Positions 1-13,400 of a stretch of 64,000 nt of DNA are shown in pieces. Positions within the stretch are counted from its first letter, which is position 1. Each line of letters starts with the position of its first letter. The DNA comes from Rhynochetos jubatus (taxonomy: Eukaryota > Chordata > Aves > Eurypygiformes > Rhynochetidae): the NCBI GenBank assembly GCA_027574665.1, contig CM050690.1, positions 41,283,665 to 41,347,664 of the forward strand. Direction: 5' to 3'. Below the pieces are notes generated by a model, which ran no database searches, had not been told where the DNA came from, and worked only from the letters and a program-made list of their open reading frames with translations. A program made the translations under genes and the position numbers.

Positions 1-3000
1 AAAGAATCAAGATTGAAGAAATGAATCTTATATTGTAAATGAAAATTTATGAAGACTGGTTTGCACTTGTCTCTTCTGGAACAGGTAGAGTAGTCCTGTG
101 TTGGTCATGCTGGAAGCTCTGTCCTCTGTACAGAGTTTGCTGTTTTTAAAGGAAAACTGTAAACCCTTTAAAATAATAATCCAACACTGCAAATGGCAGG
201 GACCCATTAAATGTTTTCATGCTTCTTTGTTGTTGTTGTTAACAGTGGAAAAAGAAACTTTAATTTGGAAGCAAGGGTCGTATCATTCATTATGATCTTG
301 AGCTGGACCCATCACTGGTTTTGACCATCAGTGGTAGCATTCACTGTGGGGTCAGCCGTAACAGCTGATGCTCACAAATGAAGACATGGCATGTGTTCTG
401 CCATGGGGCTGAGAAAGTCTCGTGTGGATCTGTCACAGAGACTGGCTTTCTGTGGAATATTTTGGTATTGCCTGTTAAGATAAAAGTGACAGATCTCATG
501 GTCTGTAATCCATTTCTGTCCACTTTTGTTAAGTAGCCAAGAATCCTTGCAGTTAGACAGGACAGGTAGAAGTAGTGGCTAGAGGGAACTTGAAAGCCTT
601 TAGAACTGGCAGGGACACACATCTGAGCTGTGTAGGAAATGCTGAGTAGAAAGATGAGAGTAGCAACCCATATGAACCGTAGTTCTGACAGAGCAGTTAA
701 GCTGTGATGTTGACAAAGAGGAGAGGCGAAAGGGGCTACCTGAAGGGCAGGCTGTCTCAGTGCTCACACTGCACTGAGATTGTTGAGTCCTAAATGGTGT
801 TTGAACAAGAGGATCTGTTCAAAACACATTGAAAGAGGGTTTGATTAACTATTGGCTAGTCTTGGGGGTTGATTTATTGTAGATTTGATTGGTTTTGTTA
901 GCTGGGAAAAATGTTTGTCAGTTCTGCGAAGGTATAATAAAAACAAATGCGATTGAGCAACAGCATCTTAAATGTATAATTATTATTACTGCGATTTAAA
1001 TGGAGTTTTCTAATGGTCTTTTTTTTCTATTTTCATGGAGTCACATGTTTCTGTTTCAAAGCAGAATTGTGAAAGTAGCTCTGTTATTAAGGTCTGATTG
1101 CTAAAAGACTTTATTCCTGCATATACTCTGTTTTTCAACGGAAGAATGCTGTTCTGATTGTACAGATTGATGGATGAGGGCCCAGTATTGATTTCCAGGT
1201 CATCATTATCTCAGAGACTTTGATTACCCTAGGGTTGTGTAATGACTGGTAAAAACATTGGTGATGTCACCTCTTCTCACTAGTAATTCAGCAACCCCCA
1301 GTCTTCTGTGATAGATGCTTTCATCTTTTAGGGAGAAAGGAAGGAAAGACAAAGCAGTATTCCTTCAGTATGAAAGGTCTTTTCTGTACCTCCAGTTTTA
1401 ACATGGGTTAGAAGGGCAAAATGCAGTCTGCGTTCTTTATGCTAGCGTGTTCTGTTGTCATGTTGAGCGATGTCTCTTTTTCCTGGTGAAGATCGTGCTC
1501 AGGAGAAGGATTTCTTCTAATCAGAGTGCTGGGAAGAGGCGAAGAGCTGTGTTATAAACTTTTTTCTATTGGAGAAGTGTGATGTTAGATCCGGAACGTG
1601 ACCTCACTGTTGGCACTCTTACATTTCACTGTTTTCTGTCAAGTTTGAATACGTTAAAACATTTCTGATATAATAAAACAACATGCCTGTGAAGATATGA
1701 AGAGAAAGTACTCTACAGGTTGTAGAACTTGTGTCTTACTTTGCTTTTCTTTAAAGTTTTGATGGGCTAGTGGAAAGGGAAATAAAGATTAGTATGAATG
1801 TTTTTATTTTGAGTCATTTAACTTTGAATTAACTCATTAACTGTCCAAGAATGTAAAAAAAACCCCAAAGGAAACAAAGCATGTATTTTCTACAGCGGCA
1901 GGAAAGGCCACTACAAGAACTGGCTTACCCATTCAGAAAAGACTGGTAGAGTTTGCTTTTTGTTTTAGCTGGTTAACTAGTGATTTCTACTTGTTCATTA
2001 AATATTGACTTTCTTCACAGATTTGGTAGCCAGTATAAACTTTTTCCTTGGGCTTATATTTTGAACCTTCATGGGAATAATTTAAATCTAAAAATCAGGT
2101 TTTTTACTGAATATATTTTGCATTGACTATTCTCTGTTTAATTAAAACTCAGGATTCCTGAATCTAAAAATTCCTCTTCCTTATGTTCTACTGGTTGAAC
2201 GTAAAGAATGAAAGTTCAAAACAAAACACTGCTTTTGCTTGTGTTGGTTTTTGTTTTTTCATTCAGTTCACTTTTGTGTTCTGGTTGTAATTTAAAGTTT
2301 ACTTGAAAGGTTTTAATAGTTTCCTGCTGTGATCTGGCTTTTCTAAGTGGGAAAACAGATGTGTACATTCAAAAGACAACCTTGAGAACATAACTGTGTA
2401 AGAGAATGGGTGTGTTAACTCATTATCAAAGAGTAAGATAGGGTGTGAACTTGCAGTACATCTACAGTAAGTGCCATGTACAAATGTTTTCCTGTGATAA
2501 AAATAAGGTGTTTTATGTTATGAAAAAGATCTGTAAAACTCTTACACTTTTCATATTTTCTGCTCAGTGAGAGCAGGTTTTCCAGAGCAGCTGATACAGT
2601 AAATTCATACCCCTCTGTACCCTGAGGCACCTTGGTTATGCAGCCAATCCAAAATTAAAATAATCCACTTAAGGCCAAAATTTTAAAGATTAAGATAAAT
2701 TTAAATTGGGTAATAGACACTGTGACAGTGAGACCGATCCAGTGCAGATATTTGGGTTTTGTAGGTACCATCTTCATGAGTCAAGCTAGTAATGTTGTTA
2801 TTTTTATTTCAAAGGAGGTGATGTTAAAATGAAATCTGCTGTGGCCGGGAGCTGAGATATAAGAATCCAATAAATCAGGTTGCTTAACAGAATAATGGTT
2901 TTCTTATGTTCTGGAGCTTGTGTGTAGTAATCTGGCGCAGTTTGAGATGGAAGATTCAGGAATAACCCATTTGAGCTCAATGTATTCCCAAACCTTAAAT

Positions 3001-3249
3001 ACCTGAATGAGTTTTTTTTACAGTCTGGCAAACCGCACCCCCCACCCCCCCCAACTGTTTCCATGTATAAGTTAAAGGTTTTTTGTGTATAATTTTAGCA
3101 CAAATGTATCAGTGTAGCTCAAAAATCCAATATTTGCATTTAGTTGTAAGTCTTTGGGAACAGCTCTTACCAAGTATTTCCATTCGGTTCAAAGACTTAA
3201 ATTAATTTGTAAGTGCTAAAGTCTCTCTCTTCTTTTTGTCTTGTTCTAG
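1..3249 (+). other. Presumed intron of the unidentified upstream gene
   Basis: This AT-rich stretch has no exon I can support. It ends in a long pyrimidine tract and TTCTAG acceptor immediately before the exon at 3250, so it should be intron of that gene. The 60-90 codon frames inside it show no recognisable domains and no paired splice signals. A C-rich run lies near 3037-3054. Confidence 0.5.
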
Positions 3250-3366
3250 GATGTTTTTGTATTTAGACATGAACTTGCTCTCCTAAGAATATCTGCCTTC
3301 ATGGGTCTAATAATATTAGGTGAAATAAGTGGACTCTTTTACACTCAGCTAATGGGTATTTTCACT
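3250..3366 (+). CDS. Internal coding exon of an unidentified membrane protein
   Basis: This is a 117-bp exon, exactly 39 codons, phase 0 at both ends. It is preceded by a strong polypyrimidine tract and TTCTAG acceptor and followed by the consensus donor GTAAGT at 3367. The translation begins DVFVFRHE and continues into a roughly 28-residue hydrophobic stretch (about residues 9-38, containing AFMGLIILGEISGLFY), which looks like one transmembrane helix. There is no in-frame stop. I do not recognise the protein family. Position upstream of NFIA on the same strand does not settle identity, because none of the neighbours I know from the mammalian locus obviously matches. The splice signals, the intact frame and the amphipathic-to-hydrophobic pattern make a real exon likely. 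The function is unknown. Confidence 0.68.
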
Positions 3367-5569
3367 GTAAGTATCTAATTTTAGAAGCATGTATTAGTTT
3401 TATTTTCGATAAAATTAATAAAAGCAGAAAAGCAGATTGCATTTAAGGGAAGAATAGAGAAACACTTGCACTGTACAGCAGCTGTTTGGTATGTGCTCTG
3501 TCAGGACTCATCTCCAAGTCTTAAGAATCCTTCTAACAAACCTGTGTCTAATAAGTCACCTATCAAGGCCATTTCCTGATTTCTATTAGTAAAATAAAAC
3601 CATACATTGTCCTGGAATTGTGCAGTGTACAAGGTACGTATTTGTGGGTTTTGACTTTTATTTTTAAACGTTATGTGCCCTGGTCTCAATTACACTTTGT
3701 GACAATGAGGCACACTGATAAATCATACATTCTGAGAACACAGACTTTTTGTTAGGTATGTAAATAAATGTGCTTACTTTCAAACCAGTTACTAAACTGT
3801 GGAACAGAATCATGTACAATTTTCAGTCCAAATGCATATTCTGTATTTAAAGGCACAGGAAAAAAAGTCTGCATGGAAAAAAATTTCCAGTTAAATGAAT
3901 TTGGTAATGTAGTAAATATGTACAAGAAACAAGCTTTTGTTGCTATAACGTCCTGTTCTGTACATTAGACATGAGTCACTGCAGTGAGTTCTTTAAAGTT
4001 ACCTGGAGAATCCATAGAAGTGTTTGAAATACTGCAGTGCTGAACAGAGGGAGGACATTAGTTGGATGTGAACATGTCTGAAAGGGTGCATGATCGGGCC
4101 TGCAAAACTTTTTTTTTTTTTTTTAAGACAATAACGTACAAGATGACAGCATCTTTGTGAAAACAACTGACTGAGTTCTGACTGAGATTTCATTTTTGGG
4201 TTTATGAGGGTTTACACAGTATTAACGTTTGTAGGTGCATAGTGGAAACCCACCTAACTGTATTACGCAATACCTTTGTATGGAATAAAGGACAAAAATT
4301 AATGTGTAGTTTTTCCTTCTGTTAGATAAATAATAATATTGCTTATTGTTTTTATTGTATTACCTTTATGTAACTACTGCATTCTGCTCTTTGTATGACT
4401 GTAGCTATGCTGTGTATTATTTTTGCCATCCTCCAGCTGCTTTTCTAGACTGCTTTCTGTCAACTCCTAGTTCTACAGATTGACCTTTATGCCCCTTTAC
4501 TGTGTGCCTGATTTCTGTGCCAGGGTCTTGCTGACAGGTTCTCACCTCCTTGTTTAAATGCTGGCACACAACCTTTGTGGCTGCGTGCTCTGGAGTTGGG
4601 ATTTGTTTCTAATCCCATACTAGGCGTTGCTGGGTAGCTAGCTGAACTGGTGCAGACATCTGAATTCTGATCACCCTCACTCCCAGTAGCAGGAGACACA
4701 AACTCAGGGAGCCTTAGAGATCAGATGCTGAAATATGGATATCTTTAGTCTCTGTTAAATGGATATATGAGAAGGAACAAAAAGCCATGTGATCAGGACT
4801 ACCTTAAAACGCAGAAATTCTATGGAAGAGAAGAAGGAACAAAACCTATGTCTACCATTCTGTATTGTGTGCTGCCCAAAGCTGGACTGAATTTTGGCAG
4901 TGACCATAAGTGTCCATTTAGATACTATTAGTATACATGAAATAAAAACGCTGAGACTGAACCTGATTCTGTCAAATTCATCTGAAACTTGGGACATTGC
5001 TGTTCTGATACAGGATGACAACTGCTGCCTCTGCAACCAGCATGAATTTCTGTATGTTCTTTCACTCTTCTGAGCCATAACACTGACAGGCTGCTACCGC
5101 CACTGCAAACTCTTATAAAGCGCTGTTAAGCCCCTTTCTTTTGTGTCAGTTGTATAATCTGGTGTGAAGTACATCCTGTTGTACTTGCTGGCTGGCCATC
5201 ACCGTGGAACAAGTGTGGGCTAATAACGTTTTCAAGTCCAACCTCCTTTTACGTGCTCAAATCATACTTCTGTGGCTCACTGAGCTGCAGTATGCGTCTC
5301 TTGTCCTCTTTGCCAAACTTTGCAAAACAAACACACTGCAGTAATTGTGGGTATGGAGGGACTATGAGAGGCGCATGCTGGAAAGTACGGATCTTCTGCA
5401 TTAGGATCCTACATGTAGCAGTGGAGCTATTGTGCTTGCCTCACATGGACAAGGTTTTAGGTTTGGGATTGTTCGTTTGGAATTGCTGGGGAAGTACAAA
5501 TCCATTACTGGGATCTCCAAACTCTAATTCATTCATAGCACGTGGATGCTGTTGCATTGACTCATGGAA

Positions 5570-5606
5570 GAACATAGGTCATCCAGTCCATCCCCCGCTC
5601 AAAGCA
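5570..5606 (-). repeat. Possible short CR1-derived fragment
   Basis: The wording AGGTCATCCAGTCCATCCCC followed by GCTCAAAGCA resembles the reverse-complement 3' portion seen in some CR1 LINE subfamilies. Only about 35 bp can be recognised, without the terminal tail repeats, so this is a weak call and chance similarity is possible. Confidence 0.3.
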
Positions 5607-7432
5607 TTTCCATACCAGCAGCACAATTGTCTTTTTCCTTTTCATGCCTTTCTTCATGAGTATGGAATTGGCAAGAATAAACAATACCGTCATTTTGAGG
5701 AAATCTGCTTGGGAGCAGCTAGTCAGACTTCAAAGGAACAAAGCCAAGTCTGTTTGGTGAGGTTGTGCTTAGTCTGCAAGTTGTGTCAGAAAATCTTTCT
5801 GTACACATGTTTTTTAGTGTCAGCATTGTAGTGTGGGGATTTGCTTCCTCCATAAACACTTACTAACAGCTTTGGCTAGCCAGTGGAAAAGGCAGAGGAC
5901 AGGGCAGCAGGTGAGTGACTAGTTTCTCTGCAGGCTCCCCAAAGATGTGCCTATGATGTGCAGAATAGGGAAACAAAGAGACTGGGGGTATACCCCCTCA
6001 CAGTGCTGAGCGCACAGCGTGGAAGACATTCAAGTCTTGTAGAAGCAATGTACCGTGATCACTAAGAGACAGCGGTTTTTCTACTGTGTACAGTGCTGGA
6101 GTTACTGTTCAGCATCTAACCTTCCTCTGTGAACCGAGCAAATCGTATCTGACATGAACTCTATTTAAAATAATGAATTAATGATGACAGTAAGTGTCAC
6201 TTAGTATAAGGTACAGATCAGAATTTATTTCACGGCAGAACACAATCATTGAAGTGTAATAGTGCAGACGAGGTCGATTTAAAAGAATGTCACAGATTTG
6301 CACAGTTGAAACATTCTTGTTGTATTAATTGCTCCATAGCTATTCTTGAGAGCATTAATTTCAGTGATTGCTGAAGCTGCCCAGACATGTTTGCAAAAGT
6401 ATTGGACCAGCGTGTGGGCCTTTTGAAAAAGGTGAAGCAGAGAAGCTTTTTCTTGTGCTTGTACAGGAAAACAAGTAATAAGCGTTTTCCTAGTTCATGC
6501 TCCATGGCTGTGTTTGCAGTTTAAGATCAAGCCCATATTAGTTTCAGAGCTCCTGGATAAAAGTTATTTTTAAATAATGGAGACAAGCAACATCTCAGCT
6601 CTGTGGTCTAAAATTTGTCTGATACATCCTATTGCTAAATGAGTCTAGAAAGTTTAGGTTTTCTGGGGTTTAACGTTGTTATTTACCTATATTACACATG
6701 CTGCCAAAATAGTAGTTTTGGAAGGAAAAATAAACTCAAGATTTATCAAACTTTGACCCTTTTGTAGTAAACCTTGCCGATTCTCCAAACTTGCTTGCCC
6801 GTCATATAATTTTCAGAAATCAAGCCAATAGTTTCCGTTTCATCTAAGTAATATAAAGCTAAGGCTAACTTTTTTCCAGGACTATTGGACATGCAGATCT
6901 GAAAAATCCCCAGTTCCCTGTCTCAGTAACTTCTGCATACACAGAATTTGCTCTGCTTACTGTCAGTCTCACAGAAGCAACCTGGGGTAATGAAAGCACA
7001 GAATTGTTTGTCCTCCTCTATAGCCTCATCAGTAATAAGGAACTAGGACCTGTAATGGCAACTTCATGCTTCATTATTTATGGTTGATTTCCACAATCTG
7101 ATGGTTCTGCTCAAATGTAAATAATTGGAATGTTGCATGCATTATGAAGCATAATATATACCCTAGGTCAGAGCACTTGTGCTGATTCTTCATATATACA
7201 GAAGTGTAAGCTTCTGCCATTGCAGCAAGGTAGATCAAGTTGAATGTATAGAATTAAATTCCTTGAAGTGAACTTTGTATACAGCATTTTTGTAAGCAGA
7301 GTTGCGCTTTACTAGAATTGAGCTAAGGGGTAGCTTGACAAGCCATAAGAATGAGCAGAAGTTTTTTGTATGATTTGAAGGGGAAATACTGGCATTTTCT
7401 TCACTTTAATTTTTTTTTTTTTTTTCCTGTAG

Positions 7433-7455
7433 TCAGAAAACGTTCAGCTGAACAG
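7433..7455 (+). other. Candidate 23-bp cassette microexon
   Basis: A run of about 15 T followed by CCTGTAG gives a strong acceptor, and 23 bp later an ACAG|GTAATG donor follows. If spliced after the exon at 3250-3366 it adds SENVQLN plus a split codon. It would then shift the exon at 17289 into a frame that stops after a few codons (ending RTQQV). It could therefore be a switch between two C-termini, or a decoy splice-site pair. No homology supports it. Confidence 0.3.
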
Positions 7456-10400
7456 GTAATGCCAAGGATATATCTCATAAACTCCAGCATGTTTTTTCTG
7501 GAACAGGACAGTAGCTAAACCAGGAAAGCAAAGAAGCGCATATGAAGTGCAGGTGAAATACTCTGCTATGTGTGCTAGCGCTTTCCAAAATTTGGTGGTG
7601 GTGTGCAGTTGACTGATCTTCTGTGCTTACTGTTGCATAACTCTCATTGATTACTGCAGTAGATCCATTATGTAAAAATGTATGTAATCTGCTGTTAGCC
7701 TGTTTCGTGTGTGTTCAACAGATAGTAAGGTGCTTGGAAAAAATATGCTCTTTGATGAAAACTTTGTAGCATGTGCACTCAGATTTGGCTCTTACACAGA
7801 GAATGCTCTTAAGGCTGTACTACTTGAGAAGGTAATTGGTAGACCAAGTTACCTAACATGCAGTAATTTATCTTGCGTGGGTTCACCACCTCTCATTGTG
7901 GTGTCACCGTTAGGGTGTCATTAGCACAAGGCTATTCATATCTTCTATGGAGATCCAGGAAGCCAAAGAGCAAGGGAGGTGACTTCCTACAATGAGAGGA
8001 GAACAGCTGGTTGGCAAAAACTGTCCTTAGAGGAACTTTTGACATGAATTGTTCTGATGAAGAGGGGAGCATCTGAGGTGGCCTCTGTGTACAGGATTAG
8101 TGCTTTCTCCCTAGAAACTAGCATATGTGAAACACACTTCCAGCAGAAGGGGAAAATGGCTCTTTTCATCCTCCTCCAGTTGCTTTCTCCAAGCTCAGTT
8201 TGCCTTGAGTCATGAAGGCAAACAGATCATCCTGAATCCTGTCATCATCATCCTGAATTCTAACACTTCTTCCAGCATGTATCTGAGATTGCTCTTGGGG
8301 AAAGTTTATTTGGCTACTTTGAAAATAGAGGTGTCTAAGTCCTCTCTAATCAGTTTTCTCTGATTCGGAAGTCTCTGAAATGAAATTTAAGATCTTTAAG
8401 GATCATAAAGAAATTTCAGATCCTAATTTAGAAACTGTAGGAGCCTAAGGAGATACGGTTCTAAAATTCTCATCATAACAATCAGTCTTATAATTTTCAT
8501 GGTTCTAGAGAACTGGGTGGAAGAAATGTTTCACCCATGAAGAAAGCTGTAATTTCCAAAATTATCATGCATTTATAGTGAAGGTCTGCTTTTCTTCCAT
8601 GCTTGGTGCTTGCTTCCAGTCCTCTATTCCCTGTCACTGGTTGTAGTGCAAATTTGAATTTTATATTCCTTAACTGGAAATGAACCTGTATTCTTACATT
8701 CCCAGGCAGCATGATGTTTTCTAATGACTCTGCTGGAGAAGTAAAAGCAAGCTTAGAATAAAACAGTAAAAACAAACAAACAAACCCCAACAACAAAACA
8801 AAGATTTTTGTCAGTTGCATCCTAGAAAAAATATATGTTCTCCTGCTGGGAATAACATTTTTTTTTTTAAATTACTGGTACCCCATACTTCAGATTACTT
8901 CTAGCTCCTTCTACTTCCGCCATTATTCATCTTTTGCCTTAACCACTACAGGATTAGAAGATAGCTCTAGTATAGACACTTTCAAATTCCATAGAGAGAT
9001 GAGAGATGTTTCTTTATTTGGTGCCTTGTCATAAATAGTAAAAATGCTATTTATAGGTAAATTATCATTTTGCTTGAGATAGTTTCATTTCAGAAGGTTT
9101 TTTAATTTTCTGCAAAAAAAATCCAAAACATACACTGTCTTGTGCAACTACATACCTACTAATGACATGTATTGCACTGACAAATGCGAAGTTTATCTAG
9201 AAAAGAACGTTTTGCACTTAACCTAGAAAATCTTGAGGAGCACGTCTCTGTGTTGCTCAATTTCATTTCCAATTATTTTTTTCTGTCATTAGCCTCGTAT
9301 CAGATAATAAAATTTTATCGAAGCTAAATGAAATGATATCCAGAATCTTGCTTCGTTTCTCAAGACATATTTTCTTGACGTGTTTTTTAAGAAGTCCTCT
9401 CTTATTTGATATTTTTGTGTGTAACAGACGCTTGTTTTCCTAAAAAACGCAGAACTAGCCTATTTATTCATTTATTCATAGGAGGTGGCATAAGTGCACG
9501 TAAGAAAAAAATGGCTCTTTTATCAACTACAGATTGCTTCTTATTTATGACTGTAGGAGGTACAGAGCTGCAATTCAGGCTTGCTTAAAAAGGTGGAACT
9601 GTCAGAATGCTTGTGTGTGTATACGAGACTAGCCCTGGCATTTGCATTTCTCTCGCTCATGTTCCATTTTTGCTCTAAGAAGCTATTTCTCTATGTCTTT
9701 CACATGACATCAACAGTTAAAAGATGTTAAAAAAGTGTTCTTCTATTCAGACAGTAAGATTCTGACATTGATGATGTTTGATCTACAAGGCATTACTGTC
9801 AAACAAGTGATAAGTAATATGGCATGCTTTTTTAAACAATGGCCTGTCTGACTGTTTTGATATTTGTTCATATCCAGTGAGGTTTTAAATTGCACCAGAC
9901 ACTACTAAGAAGTATTCAATTTGCTGACCTCTTTGAAGGCTGGTAACTTCTGCGTATATGAGGTTTTCTTCCTCTCAAGATCTGTGTTGTTCTTTATTTT
10001 GCTGGCTGCCACCTGTCTGAAGCAATCAGCCACTTCTTTCTCTTCCTCTGTACAAAAGGAAAATCCCGTCTTCCCATGGATGGTGGAAGGTAACAGGATA
10101 ATCAGTTCAGCAGTGATCCTCTGATGGCATTGTGGGAGCCCTGTAAAAGCGGATTATCTGTGACCCAGATAAAATAATTAGAAATTACTTGGACACTTAC
10201 AAATAACGGATCTACTAATCTCATTTCCAAAGTTAAAAAAGGCCTGTCTCTCAACATAACACTACCAGATGTTTCAGTTAAACAGCGTCCTATGCAGAGA
10301 CTAATCTGAACCCTAATTTTAAAGGATTACCTTTGATTGTTTTTTATTTCAAACACTAAACAGTTTGTGTTTTCATTTTTCCATATGTTCAAACAAAGTA

Positions 10401-13400
10401 TTTATATAGAATTAAATAAATTTTATTAATTTTTCCACTGTAGTTCATCAGATATGTTTTTATGTGATTTTTATGTGTTTGTATTACAGAGAAAAGTTTT
10501 CATTAAAATTATATAGTAATTAACTTGTTTCTCTGGGGCAGAACTATGTAGTGGTTGGTCTTTTATAAATTTAATAGATACCATGTGGTCTCTGTGCAAG
10601 GTAGTGGATGTATTAACATAAACTAAGTGGACAGTGACTTTATTAATTTAATTAATGCTACCAGGGTTTCCTGTTAATTAACGGTTTGAATGGTGTACAG
10701 TGATATGCCAATATCCTGGTGCATCAGTACTCTGTGGATGTGGTAGAGAGAAATTTCCCTTTATTTCGTCCGGGGAGGATGGAAGGGAAAACAGTTTAAC
10801 AGCTGGTGTTCAGCAGTCTGTCTGGTGCACAATATGATGCCTACCACATACATTTATCCCCTTTGAAGCTTTTTAAAATGTTCTTATTTATTAAGCGCTA
10901 TGTTTTATTGTTGTTGCAGTGTTTCTTCTTTTCACCTTCAAGTAGCAGACATTTCACTAGCTAGTTTTTGATGTTCTTGTAAACAGCCATCTCTTTGTGA
11001 ACTTAAACTTACTAATTTGTGTATTTTAACCGTTTTGCTTAGTATGACTGATACTTAGAGTGAGCATGTAATAGGGAACATTATTCATTTCACTCAGGGC
11101 TTCTTTTCCTCTCAGAAGGACAAACCCTTCCTTTTAAGGAAATCAGAAAAAGTTGGAAATTGTAAAAATTAATTTTATGATATATTTATCCCAAAGGAAT
11201 ATTTTCAAGCAGTTAATTTTCTTTAGGAGTATCATTTAATTCAAGGTTGAAATGTGAAAGAATGAAAATGTAACTGCATTTAATCTATTAATAAAACCAA
11301 AGGCTTTTTAATTCTTTGCATATATCGTAAGGTTGATCCATTGCTGGTTTAATATAGAGTGCGTAAGTGTTCTAGTTGTGCTGAAATGCTTTTTGTCTTT
11401 AAAAATAAGTATCTTGTAATTAAAAATATTAGTAATCATATCTTTAATCAGATAATCTATTAAATACTATTTTGATTAGTGAAATACTAAAGGCTTTTCC
11501 TATTTTTTCAAATATGGCAGAAATGTAATCAAGCAACTATTAATCCTCATAATTAAGTTTAGCAGAGAAGAAATTAGGAGTAGAAGGGGAAATTAGGGTT
11601 CCTGGGCAAACATATTCTTTACCTGGCTATTATAAAATCTAAGATATAAACTAATTGTAGAGGGGGAGGAAGAGGAATATAAAGTATAAACGCAAATAGT
11701 AATTTGAAATTAGAGATGTAACAGAAAATAATGTCATATTATCGTTGTCTGTCTGTATCTTCCCCATTATTCTTATCCCTTCTCTTTCTCCTGTCTCTAC
11801 CTTTAGTCCACCTATAGGTAAATCTCCTATTAGAATACTGCATAAAGTTCTATAAATTAAATTGTAAGAAATAAATTATGTCCTGGTCCTTGAATGCGAT
11901 TTTGTTAACTGTGTAGTGTTTTTTGTATCTCTACCTTATTTTTCTCAAATAGTCTAGCAATTGGTTTAACATTTTTCATGAATGTATCCTGGCAGTCTTA
12001 AACACCTAATTACCATCAAAATAAAATGTTGGTTTATTTAAAAAAAGCTCTTTCGTGAGCTCTTTAAAATGTAAGATTATATTCAAGTCCAAGACACACT
12101 AAGTGGCAAAAGATCTATTTAGATTTATTTAGATCACTACATGGTTTAAGTAAGTGGGAATACTTTTATTGAAATTAATTATTTACAGTATTATTAAGGA
12201 AAAAGTTGTTAGAAAATTTAATCAAAGAGATTTTGTATTGTGCAGAGAGTCAAAAATATTATGCCAAAAATATGCCCTGTTCACTATGCAAGAAAGAAGT
12301 CCTTTTACAACTCAGTTATTTTTGTAGATACTAAAGGCAGTACCTTTAGACAATTGAAAATAGGTAATAATAACATTTGAGTGTTCTGTGGGGATGAGTA
12401 CATTTTGTTTAAATATCGCTTTTGACTGAGGAAAAGAGACCCATTTGTATCATCTTCTTTGTGTTCCTAGTTAAGAAACCAGGTGTTTTCCTTTTATTCA
12501 ATCGTTTTCTAATATCTGGTAAATACATTGGAAATCTATTTAACTAACTTCATCAGAAGGGAGAGGAGTGAAGAAGATTTCCCTAGATATAAGATAGTCT
12601 AGCTTCATTTTTCATCTTGCACACCATTCTCTGGTTTAGGTCTTTAAAGCTAAAACTAAACTAGTAATTTTCAGGCTGAACCTTGATAAAATTAATTATC
12701 TTATGTGAGAAGTCTAGATTAAGAAAATCATGATAAAAAGTGGCCAAATGTAAACCCACAGTTTAATTAATGCCAAAAAGGAAAATTTCTGAAATATGAA
12801 GTATTCTTTCTAAGAGATGTTCAGTATTTTATATTCTTCAGTTGCTCACCTGTCATTTGCATACACACAATGAAAGGATGTTAGGTAGAAGGAATGAAAA
12901 AAAAATCTGTTGTTCCGGTAGAGGATATGTTGTCTCGCACTTCAGATATCAGCAAATGCTGCAAATCCAGGAAGGCTTTTGTTTGGTTTTTCTGTATCTG
13001 CTTTATCACACTTCCCTGCTGATTCTTATGTACTGAGTATCTGAAAATGCTGTATTTAGAAAGTGTGGTATAATACGTAGATTCTTCTGTCACAAGTATT
13101 AAATAGAGCTGTATTGATTACATGTCACTTTAAACAAAGAAGAAAAATTGAACCAGAGATTGTGGCTGCGTGCTTTGGACTTAGTACATTGGACGTAGTC
13201 CTGCGAGTAACAAATTACAGCTTCTCCTTAGGACAACATGAATCAGTAAGAGGAAAATACTCTTTCCATGTGCTTCTTCCCTGGTAAATTAGTTCATGAT
13301 GAATCCCGTCCTATAGCACGGCTTGTTAAAGAGTGCATGTGATCTTTTTTAAAAAAATAAATGTTTTTTTTCAGGCAGTTGGTTAATTAAATATGTAGAT

